Assembly (NCBI GenBank): GCA_017592775.1
Contig: JAGFNJ010000017.1
Location: 21,747-85,746 of the forward strand
Source: Candidatus Accumulibacter conexus
GTDB taxonomy: Bacteria; Pseudomonadota; Gammaproteobacteria; Burkholderiales; Rhodocyclaceae
DNA length: 64,000 bases
Direction of reading: 5' to 3'
Numbering within the stretch: the first letter of the stretch is position 1; the number at the start of each line of letters is the position of its first letter. The notes beneath the pieces were generated by a model that did no database searches, was not told the DNA's origin, and saw only the letters and a program-made list of their open reading frames with translations. The position numbers and the translations under genes were made by a program. Below are positions 27,182-35,934 of the stretch, one piece after another.

Positions 27182-28753
27182 GTGAGTTTCCACACCACTT
27201 TGCGCAAGGGCGCGAGCAGCGTCTTCCTGCGCATCGAAGAGGCTCTCGACGGACCTTTTGGCGGCGCCGACAACCCGCTGCGCCATCTCGGCGCCCTCGG
27301 CCTCTATCTGCTCTGGATCATCGTCGGCAGCGGCCTCTATCTGTACACCGTGCTCGATACCGGCATCGACGCCGTGTACAACTCGATCGGCTACCTCTCC
27401 GTCGAGCAGTGGTACCTTGGCGGGGTCCTGCGCAGCCTGCATCGCTACGCGTCCGACGGCTTCATGCTGGTGATGACGCTGCACCTGATCCGTGAATGGT
27501 GCTACGGGCGCTACTACGGCTTCCGCCTCTATTCGTGGATCACCGGTGTGCCGCTGCTCTGGCTGGCCTACATCAGCGGCATCGGCGGCTACTGGATCGT
27601 CTGGGATCAACTCGCGCAGCTCTCCGCCACCGCCACGGCCGAGTTGCTCGACTGGCTGCCGATCTTCAGCGAGCCTTCGGCCCGCAACTTCCTCACCCCC
27701 GACTCGATCAGCGATCGTTTCTTCACCATGCTGGTCTTCATCCACATCGGCGTGCCGCTGCTGCTGATCCTCGGCCTCTGGGCGCACGTGCATCGCATCA
27801 GCCATGTCGACTACCTGCCGACGCGGCGGGTGATGCTGGCGACGCTGCTGGCGCTGATCGTCCTCTCGCTGCTGCAGCCGGCGCTCAGCAACCCGCCGGC
27901 CAACCTGGCAGTGATTCCCGGCGACCTCGACTTCGACTGGTTCATCCTCTTCATCCATCCGCTGACCGACCTCACTTCGCCAGCGATCGTCTGGCTGCTG
28001 CTCTTCGCCCTCACCGCCCTGCTGGTCGCCCTGCCATTGCTGCCACATCCGCCGCCGGAACCGGTGGCGGTGGTCGACGCGGCCAACTGCACCGGCTGCG
28101 ATCGCTGCCTTGCCGACTGCCCCTACGCGGCGATCAGCATGCAGCCGCACCCGCTGCGCCCGGGCTTCAAGCTCGCCGTCGTCGACAGTGACCTGTGTGC
28201 AGCCTGCGGCATCTGTGCCGGCTCGTGCCCTTCCTCGACACCCTTCCGCCGCCGCGAGACGCTGGTCACCGGCATCGACATGCCGCAGCAACCGGTCCAT
28301 GCGCTGCGCGAGCAACTCGAACAGACACTGACGGGGCTCTCGGGCCCGCGCCGGGTCGTCGTCTTCGCCTGCGCCCGTGGGGCCGACGCCAGCGGGCTGG
28401 CGGCCGCCGATACGGTGGTCATGCCGCTGCTGTGCGCCGGCATGCTGCCGCCGTCCTTCGTCGAGTACGCGCTGCGCGGCGGCGCCGACGGCGTGCTGCT
28501 GAACACCTGCCGCCCGGGGGGCTGTGACTTCCGGCTCGGCGATCGCTGGACGCGCGAGCGCCTCGCGGGCGAGCGTGAACCGCACCTGCGGCGAACGGTC
28601 CCCGCTGCCCGCCTGCAGCTCTCTGCCGCCGCCGCCGGCGACGAAAGCACCCTCAGCGCTGCCCTGGACGATCTCAGAACCCGCCTCGACAACGAGGCTC
28701 TGGCTGGCGAGCCACTTCCACCCTATCTGCGGAGAGCCTCAAACCATGCTTAA
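27182..28753 (+). CDS. cytochrome b – 2[4Fe-4S] – FlpD/MvhD-like fusion
   Basis: From the GTG at 27182 the product is 523 residues. Residues 1–240 are a cytochrome b N-terminal (b6-type) domain with two HX13H pairs (H87/H101 and H188/H202) for two b hemes. Two more helices follow. Residues 300–355 hold two [4Fe-4S] motifs, CTGCDRCLADCP and CAACGICAGSCP. Residues 390–457 resemble the FlpD/MvhD family of hydrogenase/heterodisulfide-reductase iron-sulfur subunits, with cysteines in FACARG, LLCAGMLPP and NTCRPGGC. It would pass electrons between the quinone pool or hemes and a soluble iron-sulfur partner. The next gene overlaps its end by 8 nt. The biological partner is unknown. Confidence 0.85.
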   Translation: MSFHTTLRKGASSVFLRIEEALDGPFGGADNPLRHLGALGLYLLWIIVGSGLYLYTVLDTGIDAVYNSIGYLSVEQWYLGGVLRSLHRYASDGFMLVMTLHLIREWCYGRYYGFRLYSWITGVPLLWLAYISGIGGYWIVWDQLAQLSATATAELLDWLPIFSEPSARNFLTPDSISDRFFTMLVFIHIGVPLLLILGLWAHVHRISHVDYLPTRRVMLATLLALIVLSLLQPALSNPPANLAVIPGDLDFDWFILFIHPLTDLTSPAIVWLLLFALTALLVALPLLPHPPPEPVAVVDAANCTGCDRCLADCPYAAISMQPHPLRPGFKLAVVDSDLCAACGICAGSCPSSTPFRRRETLVTGIDMPQQPVHALREQLEQTLTGLSGPRRVVVFACARGADASGLAAADTVVMPLLCAGMLPPSFVEYALRGGADGVLLNTCRPGGCDFRLGDRWTRERLAGEREPHLRRTVPAARLQLSAAAAGDESTLSAALDDLRTRLDNEALAGEPLPPYLRRASNHA

Positions 28754-29243
28754 ACCCGCCGCCATCATCGGCCAGGTGATCCTCTACGGAGCCTTTGCCG
28801 CCTTCATCGGCTACTTCGCCACCTCGCCAAAATACCACCAGGTTGCCGACGACGTGGCGCTGATCAAGTTGTCGATCAGCCACCTTGGCGAGCGTGAATG
28901 CCGCAAGCGAACTGCCGAGGAACTGGCGAAGATGCCGCCCAACATGCGCGCGCCGCTGGACTGCCCGCGCGAGCGCTCGGACATCAGGCTGGAAGTGGAT
29001 CTCGACGGTCAGCCCATCCTGCAGACCGTGATGCACCCGACCGGCCTCTACAAGGATGGCGTATCGACGATCTACAAGCGTTTCGAGGTGAAGGCCGGCA
29101 GTCATCGGCTCGCGGTCCGGATGAACGACAACCTCGTCAAACCGGGATTCAACTTCGTCAAGGAAGAGCAGATCAGCCTCAAGCCCCATCAGGTGATGGT
29201 GATCGACTTCAACCCCGACCGGGGTGGCCTGTTCTTCAGGTGA
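28746..29243 (+). CDS. membrane-anchored protein of the cytochrome b fusion operon
   Basis: The 165-residue protein starts MLKPAAIIGQVILYGAFAAF with one N-terminal membrane helix, followed by a soluble domain of about 135 residues. The domain contains SISHLGERECRKRTAEELAK and a late NFVKEEQISLKPHQVMVIDF. There are two cysteines but no metal motif. Its ATG overlaps the preceding stop by 8 nt, showing coupling, and the reductase fusion follows after 62 bp. I do not recognise a family. Position suggests an accessory or assembly subunit of the cytochrome b complex. Confidence 0.85.
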   Translation: MLKPAAIIGQVILYGAFAAFIGYFATSPKYHQVADDVALIKLSISHLGERECRKRTAEELAKMPPNMRAPLDCPRERSDIRLEVDLDGQPILQTVMHPTGLYKDGVSTIYKRFEVKAGSHRLAVRMNDNLVKPGFNFVKEEQISLKPHQVMVIDFNPDRGGLFFR

Positions 29244-29305
29244 TCGCCCGTCACGGCGAACGGCCACCCACAGACGCTTCCCCAATTTCCTGAGCTGACA
29301 TCGAC

Positions 29306-31219
29306 ATGGTCAAGTTCCTGCAACAAATCCTGCGCTGGCTGTTCATGCGCGTCGAGAACATCTTCAACGTCGCTTTCGGCGACAAGATGAACCCCTTCTA
29401 CCATCTGGGCACGATCAGCTTCTGGCAGTTCTGGCTGCTGCTCGTCTCCGGTCTGTACCTCTACATCTTCGCCGACACCGGCGTCCATGACGCCTTCGAG
29501 TCGGTCGAGAGCATCACCCACGACCAGTGGTGGGCCGGCGGCATCCTGCGCAGCATCCACCGCTACGCCACCGACGGCATGATCCTGACGATGCTGCTGC
29601 ACATGCTGCGGCACTTTGCCTACGACCGCTATCGCGGCTTTCGCTCGTTCTCCTGGCTGACCGGAGTCGCCCTGCTGTGGCTGATCTACATCGCCGGCGT
29701 CAATGGCTTCATGCTCGTCTGGGACAAGCTGGCACAGTTCGTCGTCATCGCCACCGCCGAGTGGTTCGATGTCCTGCCGATGTTCAACGGCACGCTGATC
29801 CGCAATTTCCTCTACCTCGAGAGCGTCAACAGCCGGCTGTTCACGCTGCTCGCCTTCATCCACATCGGTGCGCCGCTGATCGTCGCCTTCATCATGTGGG
29901 TGCATGTGCAGCGCGTGCCGCGGGCGCACATCAACCCGCCGCGGCCGATCGCCATCGCCGTGACGCTGATGTTCCTGGTGCTGTCGCTGGTCAAACCGAT
30001 CCTCAGCCAGGGTGGCGAGGCCGACATGTCGGTGGTGCCGACGAACATCGACTTCGACTGGTTCGAGCTGCCGGTTCTGGCGCTGGTCTACGTGACCAAC
30101 CCCATGCACCTCTGGTACTGGGTTCTCGGGCTGACCGCCCTCCTCCTCCTGGTGCCGTGGCTGCCGCCGAAGAAGCGCGGCTCGGCGCAGGCGCTGACCT
30201 CGGTCACCTTCCATCCCGACCGGCGGGCGGTCAGCGCCCGCTTCGACGAGACGCTGCTCGACGCCGGACTGCGCCAGGACATCGACCTGCCGTACGAATG
30301 CCGCAACGGCGGTTGCGGCGTCTGCAAGTGCACCGTCCTGCACGGCAGGGTCGATCCCGGCCTCTACCAGCCGAGCGCGCTGTCGGCCGCGGAGCTGGCG
30401 CAGGGCAAGGTCCTGATGTGCTGCGCCACTGCGCTCGAGGACGCCGAAATCGAGTACCAGGCGAGCGCGGCGCCGAAAGCCTTCCGCGAATACACGGCGA
30501 AGGTCGTCCACCTGCACCGGCTGACGCACGATGTCATGCAGGTGCTGCTGCGACTGCCCGACGGCGAGCAGATCAGCTTCAAGGCCGGCCAGTACGTCAA
30601 CATCATTCTGGATGATGGTCAGCGACGCGCCTTCTCCTTCGCCAACCCGCCGCACCAGCCCGACTTCGTCGAACTGCAGATCCGCCTGATGCCCGGCGGC
30701 CGCTTCACGACGCACGTCTTCGAAGCGATGAAGGAAGGCGACGAAGTCCGCTTCGAGGGACCGATCGGCGACTTCAGCCTGCGCGAGTCGGAGCGGCCGA
30801 TCGTCTTCGTCGCCGGCGCCACCGGCTTCGCGCCAGTCAAGAGCATGGTCGAGGATGCCTTCAAGCGCGGATTGAAACGCGAGATCCACCTCTACTGGGG
30901 GGTGAAGACCCTCAAGGACCTCTACCTGCCCGAGTTGCCGGCCCGCTGGGCGCGCGAGCACGCCAACTTCCACTTCATCCCCGTGCTCTCCGAGCCGGCT
31001 GCCGAAGACCAGTGGAGCGGCCGTACCGGTCTGGTGCACGAGGCGATTCTCGCCGACTTCCCCGAGCTGAAGCAGCACGAGATCTACGCCTGCGGCTCGG
31101 TGCGCATGGTCGAGGCGATCTTCCCCTTCCTCAAGCAGCATGGAGCCGAGGACGGCGCCTGCTTCTCGGATGCTTTCAGTGTGTCGGCACGCTCGATGGC
31201 GTTTCAGCCCCGGAAGTAG
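29306..31219 (+). CDS. cytochrome b – [2Fe-2S] ferredoxin – FAD/NAD(P) reductase fusion
   Basis: The 637-residue protein has a cytochrome b N-terminal domain (1–210) with HX13H pairs H85/H99 and H186/H200, then two further helices. A plant-type [2Fe-2S] ferredoxin follows (C332, C337, C340, C372). Last is a ferredoxin-NADP reductase-like module with the flavin motif RAFSFANPP (441–449) and the nucleotide loop GATGFAP (504–510). It lacks the Qo-site domain of cytochrome bc1. A cytochrome b/b6 fusion with flavin, NAD(P) and 2Fe-2S domains was discussed for Accumulibacter as a way to move quinol electrons to NAD(P) in anaerobic conditions; this gene fits that description. Direction of flow is inference. 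Confidence 0.92.
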   Translation: MVKFLQQILRWLFMRVENIFNVAFGDKMNPFYHLGTISFWQFWLLLVSGLYLYIFADTGVHDAFESVESITHDQWWAGGILRSIHRYATDGMILTMLLHMLRHFAYDRYRGFRSFSWLTGVALLWLIYIAGVNGFMLVWDKLAQFVVIATAEWFDVLPMFNGTLIRNFLYLESVNSRLFTLLAFIHIGAPLIVAFIMWVHVQRVPRAHINPPRPIAIAVTLMFLVLSLVKPILSQGGEADMSVVPTNIDFDWFELPVLALVYVTNPMHLWYWVLGLTALLLLVPWLPPKKRGSAQALTSVTFHPDRRAVSARFDETLLDAGLRQDIDLPYECRNGGCGVCKCTVLHGRVDPGLYQPSALSAAELAQGKVLMCCATALEDAEIEYQASAAPKAFREYTAKVVHLHRLTHDVMQVLLRLPDGEQISFKAGQYVNIILDDGQRRAFSFANPPHQPDFVELQIRLMPGGRFTTHVFEAMKEGDEVRFEGPIGDFSLRESERPIVFVAGATGFAPVKSMVEDAFKRGLKREIHLYWGVKTLKDLYLPELPARWAREHANFHFIPVLSEPAAEDQWSGRTGLVHEAILADFPELKQHEIYACGSVRMVEAIFPFLKQHGAEDGACFSDAFSVSARSMAFQPRK

Positions 31220-31585
31220 CGAGACGATCGGCAACACGGCCGCCCTCGCGCAGGCAGGGCGGGGACCCTGCCGGCCCTCGTAAACAGAGAGACCCGCGGC
31301 GCGCCGTCAGGGGCGTTCGGGCCAACGCGGACAGTACGGCAGCTCGCCGCTGTTCCGAGGCCCGCCACGACACCAGGCGAGGCGAGTTCCCGGCACGCCG
31401 GCACGCTGCTGACGCGACGGCTGCTCATGACCTTGCGAGTCTTGTGATGCGTACCCGCCCTGGTATCGTCTTCCTCCACGGACAGGCAGTGCGCTTCGAG
31501 GAAGCGGCCCGAGGCCATTTTCTGCCAGATGCGGTCACCGCGTCTTACAATGTGCGGAAAGTTTCCAACGACAGGGAGGCCACAC
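31220..31585 (+). other. 366-bp intergenic region after the cytochrome b fusion operon
   Basis: GGCAGGG-CGGGGA-CCCTGCC at 31253–31272 forms a GC stem-loop that could end the operon, but no T-run follows. TACAAT at 31546–31551 is a possible -10 for the cytochrome c gene without a clear -35. No gene is supported. Confidence 0.4.
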
Positions 31586-32215
31586 ATGAAGAAAGCGAAT
31601 CTTGTCCGGCACCGCAGTCGCCTGCCACTTGCCGTACTGCTCCTCGGCCTGTTTCCCTTGGTGAGCCAAGCGGCCGACCGGAGCGGCAAGGAAGTGGTCG
31701 ATACAGTCTGCATCGCCTGCCACGGACCGGGCAAGGACGGCGCCCCGAAGATCGGCGACCGGGCCGAATGGGCCAAGCGAGCCTCCAAAGGGTTGGACAA
31801 GCTCAATGAAAACGCCATCACCGGCGTGCGCCGGATGCCCGCTCATGGCGGCCAAGCGACTCTCACCGACCTCGAGATGACACGCGGCGTCGCCTACCTG
31901 GTCAGCGGTGGAGCAGCAACCGATCCACAGAAGCCGTACACGCCTGCCCGAATCCGTAGCGGTGAACAGGTCGTCAAGGAACGCTGTCAGGAATGCCACG
32001 CCGACGGCAAGAACGGCGCTCCCAAGATCGGTGACATCGACGCCTGGAAGCCTCGCCTGCAGAACGGCGTCGCCCCTCTGGTCAACTCTGCCATTGGTGG
32101 CCACAAGGGCATGCCGGCACGAGGCGGCATGGCGAGCCTGAGCGACGCCGAAATCCGTGCTGCCGTCAATTACATGGTCGGCCAGACCGCGGGCGCTGCA
32201 GTGAAGCAGCACTGA
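31586..32215 (+). CDS. diheme cytochrome c (tandem c5-type domains)
   Basis: The ATG at 31586 (AGGGAGG upstream) gives 209 residues with a Sec signal (LAVLLLGLFPLVSQAAD). Two similar domains of about 80 residues each carry one heme motif, CIACHGPGKDGAPKIGD and CQECHADGKNGAPKIGD, and a methionine ligand region RMPAHGG or GMPARGG. The near-identical repeats indicate internal duplication. It is a periplasmic electron carrier, a possible donor for the oxidases or partner of the cytochrome b complexes nearby. Confidence 0.92.
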   Translation: MKKANLVRHRSRLPLAVLLLGLFPLVSQAADRSGKEVVDTVCIACHGPGKDGAPKIGDRAEWAKRASKGLDKLNENAITGVRRMPAHGGQATLTDLEMTRGVAYLVSGGAATDPQKPYTPARIRSGEQVVKERCQECHADGKNGAPKIGDIDAWKPRLQNGVAPLVNSAIGGHKGMPARGGMASLSDAEIRAAVNYMVGQTAGAAVKQH

Positions 32216-32292
32216 GCACGGAAAGAGGGCGCGGACGGGCTGGTCAGAAGCGACAGCGAGGACCACAATCGCGCCTGCCGCGTGCAGTGCTC

Positions 32293-32874
32293 TCAGTCCC
32301 CGGCCAGCCGCAACAGAATCGGTTCCAGCGTCGCTTCGTCGAGCCGCCCCAGGCGGCTCCCCTCGAGCCGCCCGTCGCGGTCGATGACTATTGTGGTGGG
32401 CAGTCCGCGCACCTGCAGGGCGGGCGTCTGGCTGCCGGCCGCGTCGCCGACCAGCAGCGGGTAGGCCACCGGCGTCCGGCGGACGAAGGCCTGCATCTTC
32501 TCCACGTCGTCGATGCCGATGCCGACGAACTGCACGCCGCGTGCCGCGTACTTCTCCTGCAGGCGCGAGAAGGCCGGCATTTCCTCGACGCACGGCGCGC
32601 ACCAACTGGCCCAGTAATTGACCACCAGCACCTTGCCGCGCCACTGCGCCATCGCCTGCGGCTTGCCGGCAAGATCGGGCAGCGTCAGCGCCATGATCGC
32701 TTCGACCGTCGCCTGCCCCTGCTCCGGCGGCAGTTTCGACGCCGCGATCAGTCCGGGCGGAATCGCGCCCGGCAACTGTGCCGGCTGCAGCAGACGGTAA
32801 CCGAGCCAGCCGATCGTCGCCAGCGTCGCCACGCCGGCCGCCAGCGCCAGCACGAGCGCGGTCTCCCGTTTCAT
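32293..32874 (-). CDS. TlpA-like membrane-anchored thioredoxin
   Basis: The 193-residue protein has an N-terminal membrane anchor (LVLALAAGVATLATIGWLGYRL) and a periplasmic thioredoxin fold with the active site NYWASWCAPCVEEMP. QFVGIGIDDVEKMQAFV and the cis-proline loop RGLPTTIVIDRDGR are conserved in TlpA/ResA proteins. These reduce apocytochrome or copper-site cysteines. Its ATG overlaps the stop of the oxidase-I-like gene, so it probably serves maturation of that protein or of cytochromes. Confidence 0.9.
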   Translation of the reverse strand: MKRETALVLALAAGVATLATIGWLGYRLLQPAQLPGAIPPGLIAASKLPPEQGQATVEAIMALTLPDLAGKPQAMAQWRGKVLVVNYWASWCAPCVEEMPAFSRLQEKYAARGVQFVGIGIDDVEKMQAFVRRTPVAYPLLVGDAAGSQTPALQVRGLPTTIVIDRDGRLEGSRLGRLDEATLEPILLRLAGD

Positions 32875-34235
32875 CGCTGGCGGCCGCCAGACATCGCCTT
32901 CAGACAGACGAGGACGAACATCAGGCCGCCGATGACGGCGATCAGTCCGCCGAGTCCCATCATTCCCATGCCGATCTTCTGCGGCAGCGTCGTCAGGAAC
33001 TGGTCGGCGCCGGCAACCTTGCGCTGCACGCCGTAGCCGCCCGACCAGGCGAGACCGAGGACATGGATCAGTTGCCCGGCACCATAGACATAGGGCTGCC
33101 AGATCGCCATCGCTCCCTCGGCACGAGCGAAGCCGAGCACCGGCAGCAGGACATAGGCGAGCCCCATGAACGCCAGCGTCACACCGACCGTCGACCCGTG
33201 ATAATGCGCCGGGATGACGACATTGACGCCGTGGATCGCGTAGCCAAGCGCGCCGCCAAGGGCAAAGAGGACGAACGAGGCGACGAAGGCCGACTTCGCC
33301 GGATCGGCCGCCGCGCCGCGCACGCGCCACAGCGCCAGCGCTCCTGCCAGCAGCAGCGGCAACATGTAGGGATGGCCCCAGATCATCAGCTTGGCGAACA
33401 GTTCGACATGCGGCAGCGAGCCGACCGGTACCAGCAGGTAGATGGCGACCACGGCCAGCAGCGGCAGCGCCGCGACGACGAACATCAGCGATTGCGCGCG
33501 CGGCGAGGCCGGCGCCGGTCTGCCGAGCGCAGCGGCGATCCACAACCAGGCGACGACCATCAGCAGCGAATGCTGGAACTGCAGCGTGTGCCCGCCGCCC
33601 CAGAAGATCACCTCGTAATAGATCTGCCCCTCGACCCACGGCACCAGCCACCACGAGACGAAGAACGCCGCCAACGAGAGCAGCGCCGCCAGCGCGCCCA
33701 GGAAGGAACCGAGACGCAGCGGGTCGGCGAGGAACGGCCGCGGCCAGGAGGTCAGCAGCGCACGCACGACGGCCAGCGTCGTCCCGGCGCCGAAAATCCA
33801 CAGCGAGGCAAAGAACAGCGGCTGCTCGAGAACCGGGATGTAGTTGTTGAGCACCGGTTCCGCGCCGGGAAAGAACGGCGACACCGTCATCAGCGCGGTG
33901 CCCAGCGCCGCCAGCGCGAAACCGCTCCAGCCGAGCCAGGCCAGCCCCGGCCGGCCGACCACCGACCAGATGACGACGGCGAAGGCCATGAACCAGACGG
34001 CCACCGACAGGTCGACATGCACCACCAGCGCAGCGCGAAAGAGGTCCTTGAGCGGAAACACGTCCTGGATCCCAGGCGTTCGCGACAATACCAACAATAC
34101 CGCCAGCAAACCGGATCCGATCAGCGCCATCACCCCCAGCCACAGCCAGGCACGCGCCAGCGCCACCGGCGTGCCGGCGACTGGTAGCGGCGCGGCCACC
34201 GTTGCTGCGGGAAGTGCTACCGCTTTTTCATCCAT
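32871..34235 (-). CDS. lone, divergent heme-copper oxidase subunit I-like protein
   Basis: The ATG at 34235 (GAGG upstream) gives 454 residues and about twelve helices. Superfamily histidines are visible in VVHVDLSVAVWF (helix II), FWGGGHTLQFQH (helix VI) and IPAHYHGSTVGVTLAF (helix X, HxH). The helix VII histidine pair that completes CuB is not obvious; the region reads SLPHVELFAKLMIWGHPYML. No subunit II or cytochrome c subunit adjoins it, only a coupled TlpA-like gene. It could be a cbb3/NOR-related enzyme with an altered active site. Function is open. Confidence 0.75.
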   Translation of the reverse strand: MDEKAVALPAATVAAPLPVAGTPVALARAWLWLGVMALIGSGLLAVLLVLSRTPGIQDVFPLKDLFRAALVVHVDLSVAVWFMAFAVVIWSVVGRPGLAWLGWSGFALAALGTALMTVSPFFPGAEPVLNNYIPVLEQPLFFASLWIFGAGTTLAVVRALLTSWPRPFLADPLRLGSFLGALAALLSLAAFFVSWWLVPWVEGQIYYEVIFWGGGHTLQFQHSLLMVVAWLWIAAALGRPAPASPRAQSLMFVVAALPLLAVVAIYLLVPVGSLPHVELFAKLMIWGHPYMLPLLLAGALALWRVRGAAADPAKSAFVASFVLFALGGALGYAIHGVNVVIPAHYHGSTVGVTLAFMGLAYVLLPVLGFARAEGAMAIWQPYVYGAGQLIHVLGLAWSGGYGVQRKVAGADQFLTTLPQKIGMGMMGLGGLIAVIGGLMFVLVCLKAMSGGRQR

Positions 34236-34577
34236 GACTGCCTCGGCCGGGAAAAGCGGCAGAGTATACGGTGCGCAGGCCACCATCGCCAAGCCGCAGC
34301 CGGCAGCTCACGGCAACTCCCGAAAAGCCACGGCACTGCTGGCGCGCCCCCTTCCCGGAAAGGCTTTCGCGCCCGGCGCCAGCCACCGCCGCCAGCGGAT
34401 GGCGAGACGTGCGCGGGGCTGCTGTCGACGCCGCTTCGAGAACTATTTCCGCGCCAACGGCAAGGCGATCGCGAAAATGGGTTTGTCGCGGTGATGTCGC
34501 GTCGGCAGCCGCGAACGCCGCACCGCCCGTGTTCTGCCGTTTTCCGACGCGCTACCCCTGCAGCCGAAAGTCCGATC
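34236..34577. other. 342-bp intergenic region between divergent genes
   Basis: The region separates the minus-strand oxidase-like gene from a small plus-strand membrane protein gene. It is GC-rich, with crossing low-complexity frames but no supported gene, and no clear promoter could be assigned. Confidence 0.35.
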
Positions 34578-34772
34578 ATGAAAAGCCTGAGCATCCTCTT
34601 CATCGCCGCCTTCGTCGCGGTCTTCGCCACCGTCGCCGGTCGCCTGCCGACAATCGACGCGGCCAACTTCTCGCTGGTTGCCGCCAAGTCGGCGATCGTT
34701 GCCGGCGTACCGGCGCTCCTCGTCTGGGGCCTCATCGGCCTGCTCGACACCCTCCGCCCACGCGCCTTGTGA
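34578..34772 (+). CDS. small two-helix membrane protein of unknown function
   Basis: The 64-residue product begins MKSLSILFIAAFVAVFATVA and has two hydrophobic segments (4–20 and 38–57) separated by a short loop. The in-frame ATG at 34578 starts an open frame whose composition is that of a real membrane protein, but the ribosome site (GAAAG) is weak. It stands alone between divergent and convergent genes. No family was recognised. Confidence 0.5.
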   Translation: MKSLSILFIAAFVAVFATVAGRLPTIDAANFSLVAAKSAIVAGVPALLVWGLIGLLDTLRPRAL

Positions 34773-34834
34773 ACGCCCACGGGCAGCGCCCGGCGCACCC
34801 TTGCCGGCGAGGGCGTTGCTCTGCCGTCGTCGGC

Positions 34835-35734
34835 CTAGCCGCGTCCCGCCAGCAGGACGCCGGCGAGGACGAGGGCGGCACCGGCGAGTTGCGCCGCCGA
34901 TAGCGGCTCGTCGAGGACGAGCCAGCCGAAGAAAATGGTCAGCATCGGCCCCAGCGTGCCGATCAGCACCATCCGCTCCGGACCGATGCGGCGGACAGCC
35001 GCCGACTGCATGAAGGCCGGCACGACGGTCGACACGATCGCCATCGCGACGCCGTAGAGCAGCACCGGCAGCGGCTGCAGCAGCGCCGACAGCGGCCGCG
35101 TGGCGAGGAAGTGCAGTTGCGTCGCCAGCGTCGATACCAGCATCGCCAGCGCGGTGAAGCGCGCGGCGCCGAGGCGGGCGATCGCCGGACCACTGCCGGC
35201 GACGTAGATCGCGTAGCACAGCGACGAGGCGAGGATGAAGGCGGCACCGACGAGGACGTCATCGGTCTCCCCGGCGACGTGCAGGTCGTGCGCAAAGGCG
35301 AGCGCGATCCCCGCATAGGACAGCAACAGTGAGGCGATCTCGCGCCGCCCGAGCCGCTTGCCCATCCAGAGTACGGCGATGAGCAGGGTCAGCGTCGGAT
35401 AGGTGAACAGGATCAGCCGCTCGAGGCCGGCCGAGATGTACTGCAGCCCGAGGAAGTCGAGCATGCTCGCACCGTAGTAGCCGAGCAGGCCAAGCAGCAA
35501 CACCGCCAGCCAGTCCTGCCGCCGCAGCGGCGGCGCCGACCGGCTGACGACGAAGCCCACCCAGAGGAAGGCCGGCAGCGAAAAGATCATGCGCAGCGAG
35601 AGCAGCGTCACTGCGTCGACCGGGGCAGCCGCGTAGGCCAGCTTGACGAAGATCGCCTTCAGCGAAAAGCCGAGCGCCGCCAGCATCGCGAGGACGACGC
35701 CGACGCGTTCGGCGGACCAGTTCTTCCAGGGCAT
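34835..35734 (-). CDS. EamA/DMT-family transporter
   Basis: The 299-residue protein has ten hydrophobic helices in two EamA repeats (about 10–140 and 155–297). Repeat signatures such as GLQYISAGLERLILFTYPTL and FFGWLVLDEPLSAAQLAGAA are clear. DMT members export amino acids, nucleosides or other metabolites; the substrate here is unknown. The ATG at 35734 begins MPWKNWSAERVG; the open frame continues upstream only as low-complexity sequence. It is a single-gene unit, divergent from the lipoprotein gene. Confidence 0.88.
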   Translation of the reverse strand: MPWKNWSAERVGVVLAMLAALGFSLKAIFVKLAYAAAPVDAVTLLSLRMIFSLPAFLWVGFVVSRSAPPLRRQDWLAVLLLGLLGYYGASMLDFLGLQYISAGLERLILFTYPTLTLLIAVLWMGKRLGRREIASLLLSYAGIALAFAHDLHVAGETDDVLVGAAFILASSLCYAIYVAGSGPAIARLGAARFTALAMLVSTLATQLHFLATRPLSALLQPLPVLLYGVAMAIVSTVVPAFMQSAAVRRIGPERMVLIGTLGPMLTIFFGWLVLDEPLSAAQLAGAALVLAGVLLAGRG

Positions 35735-35934
35735 GCAGGGCAGTCGGAGCGGGCAAAGACGAATGATGCCGCCTGCGCCCGCCAGCGACAACCCGCAGCC
35801 TCGTGTGGCGTGCCGACCGCCGCCCCCACGCCGGCGAGGACCCCGGTCGATCTGCGCCGCGGCCATGCGCGGGAACGGTACCGCTGGCCGCCGGCGAGTG
35901 CTAGCATCTGCTTGCTTCACCCGGACGGAGCAGC

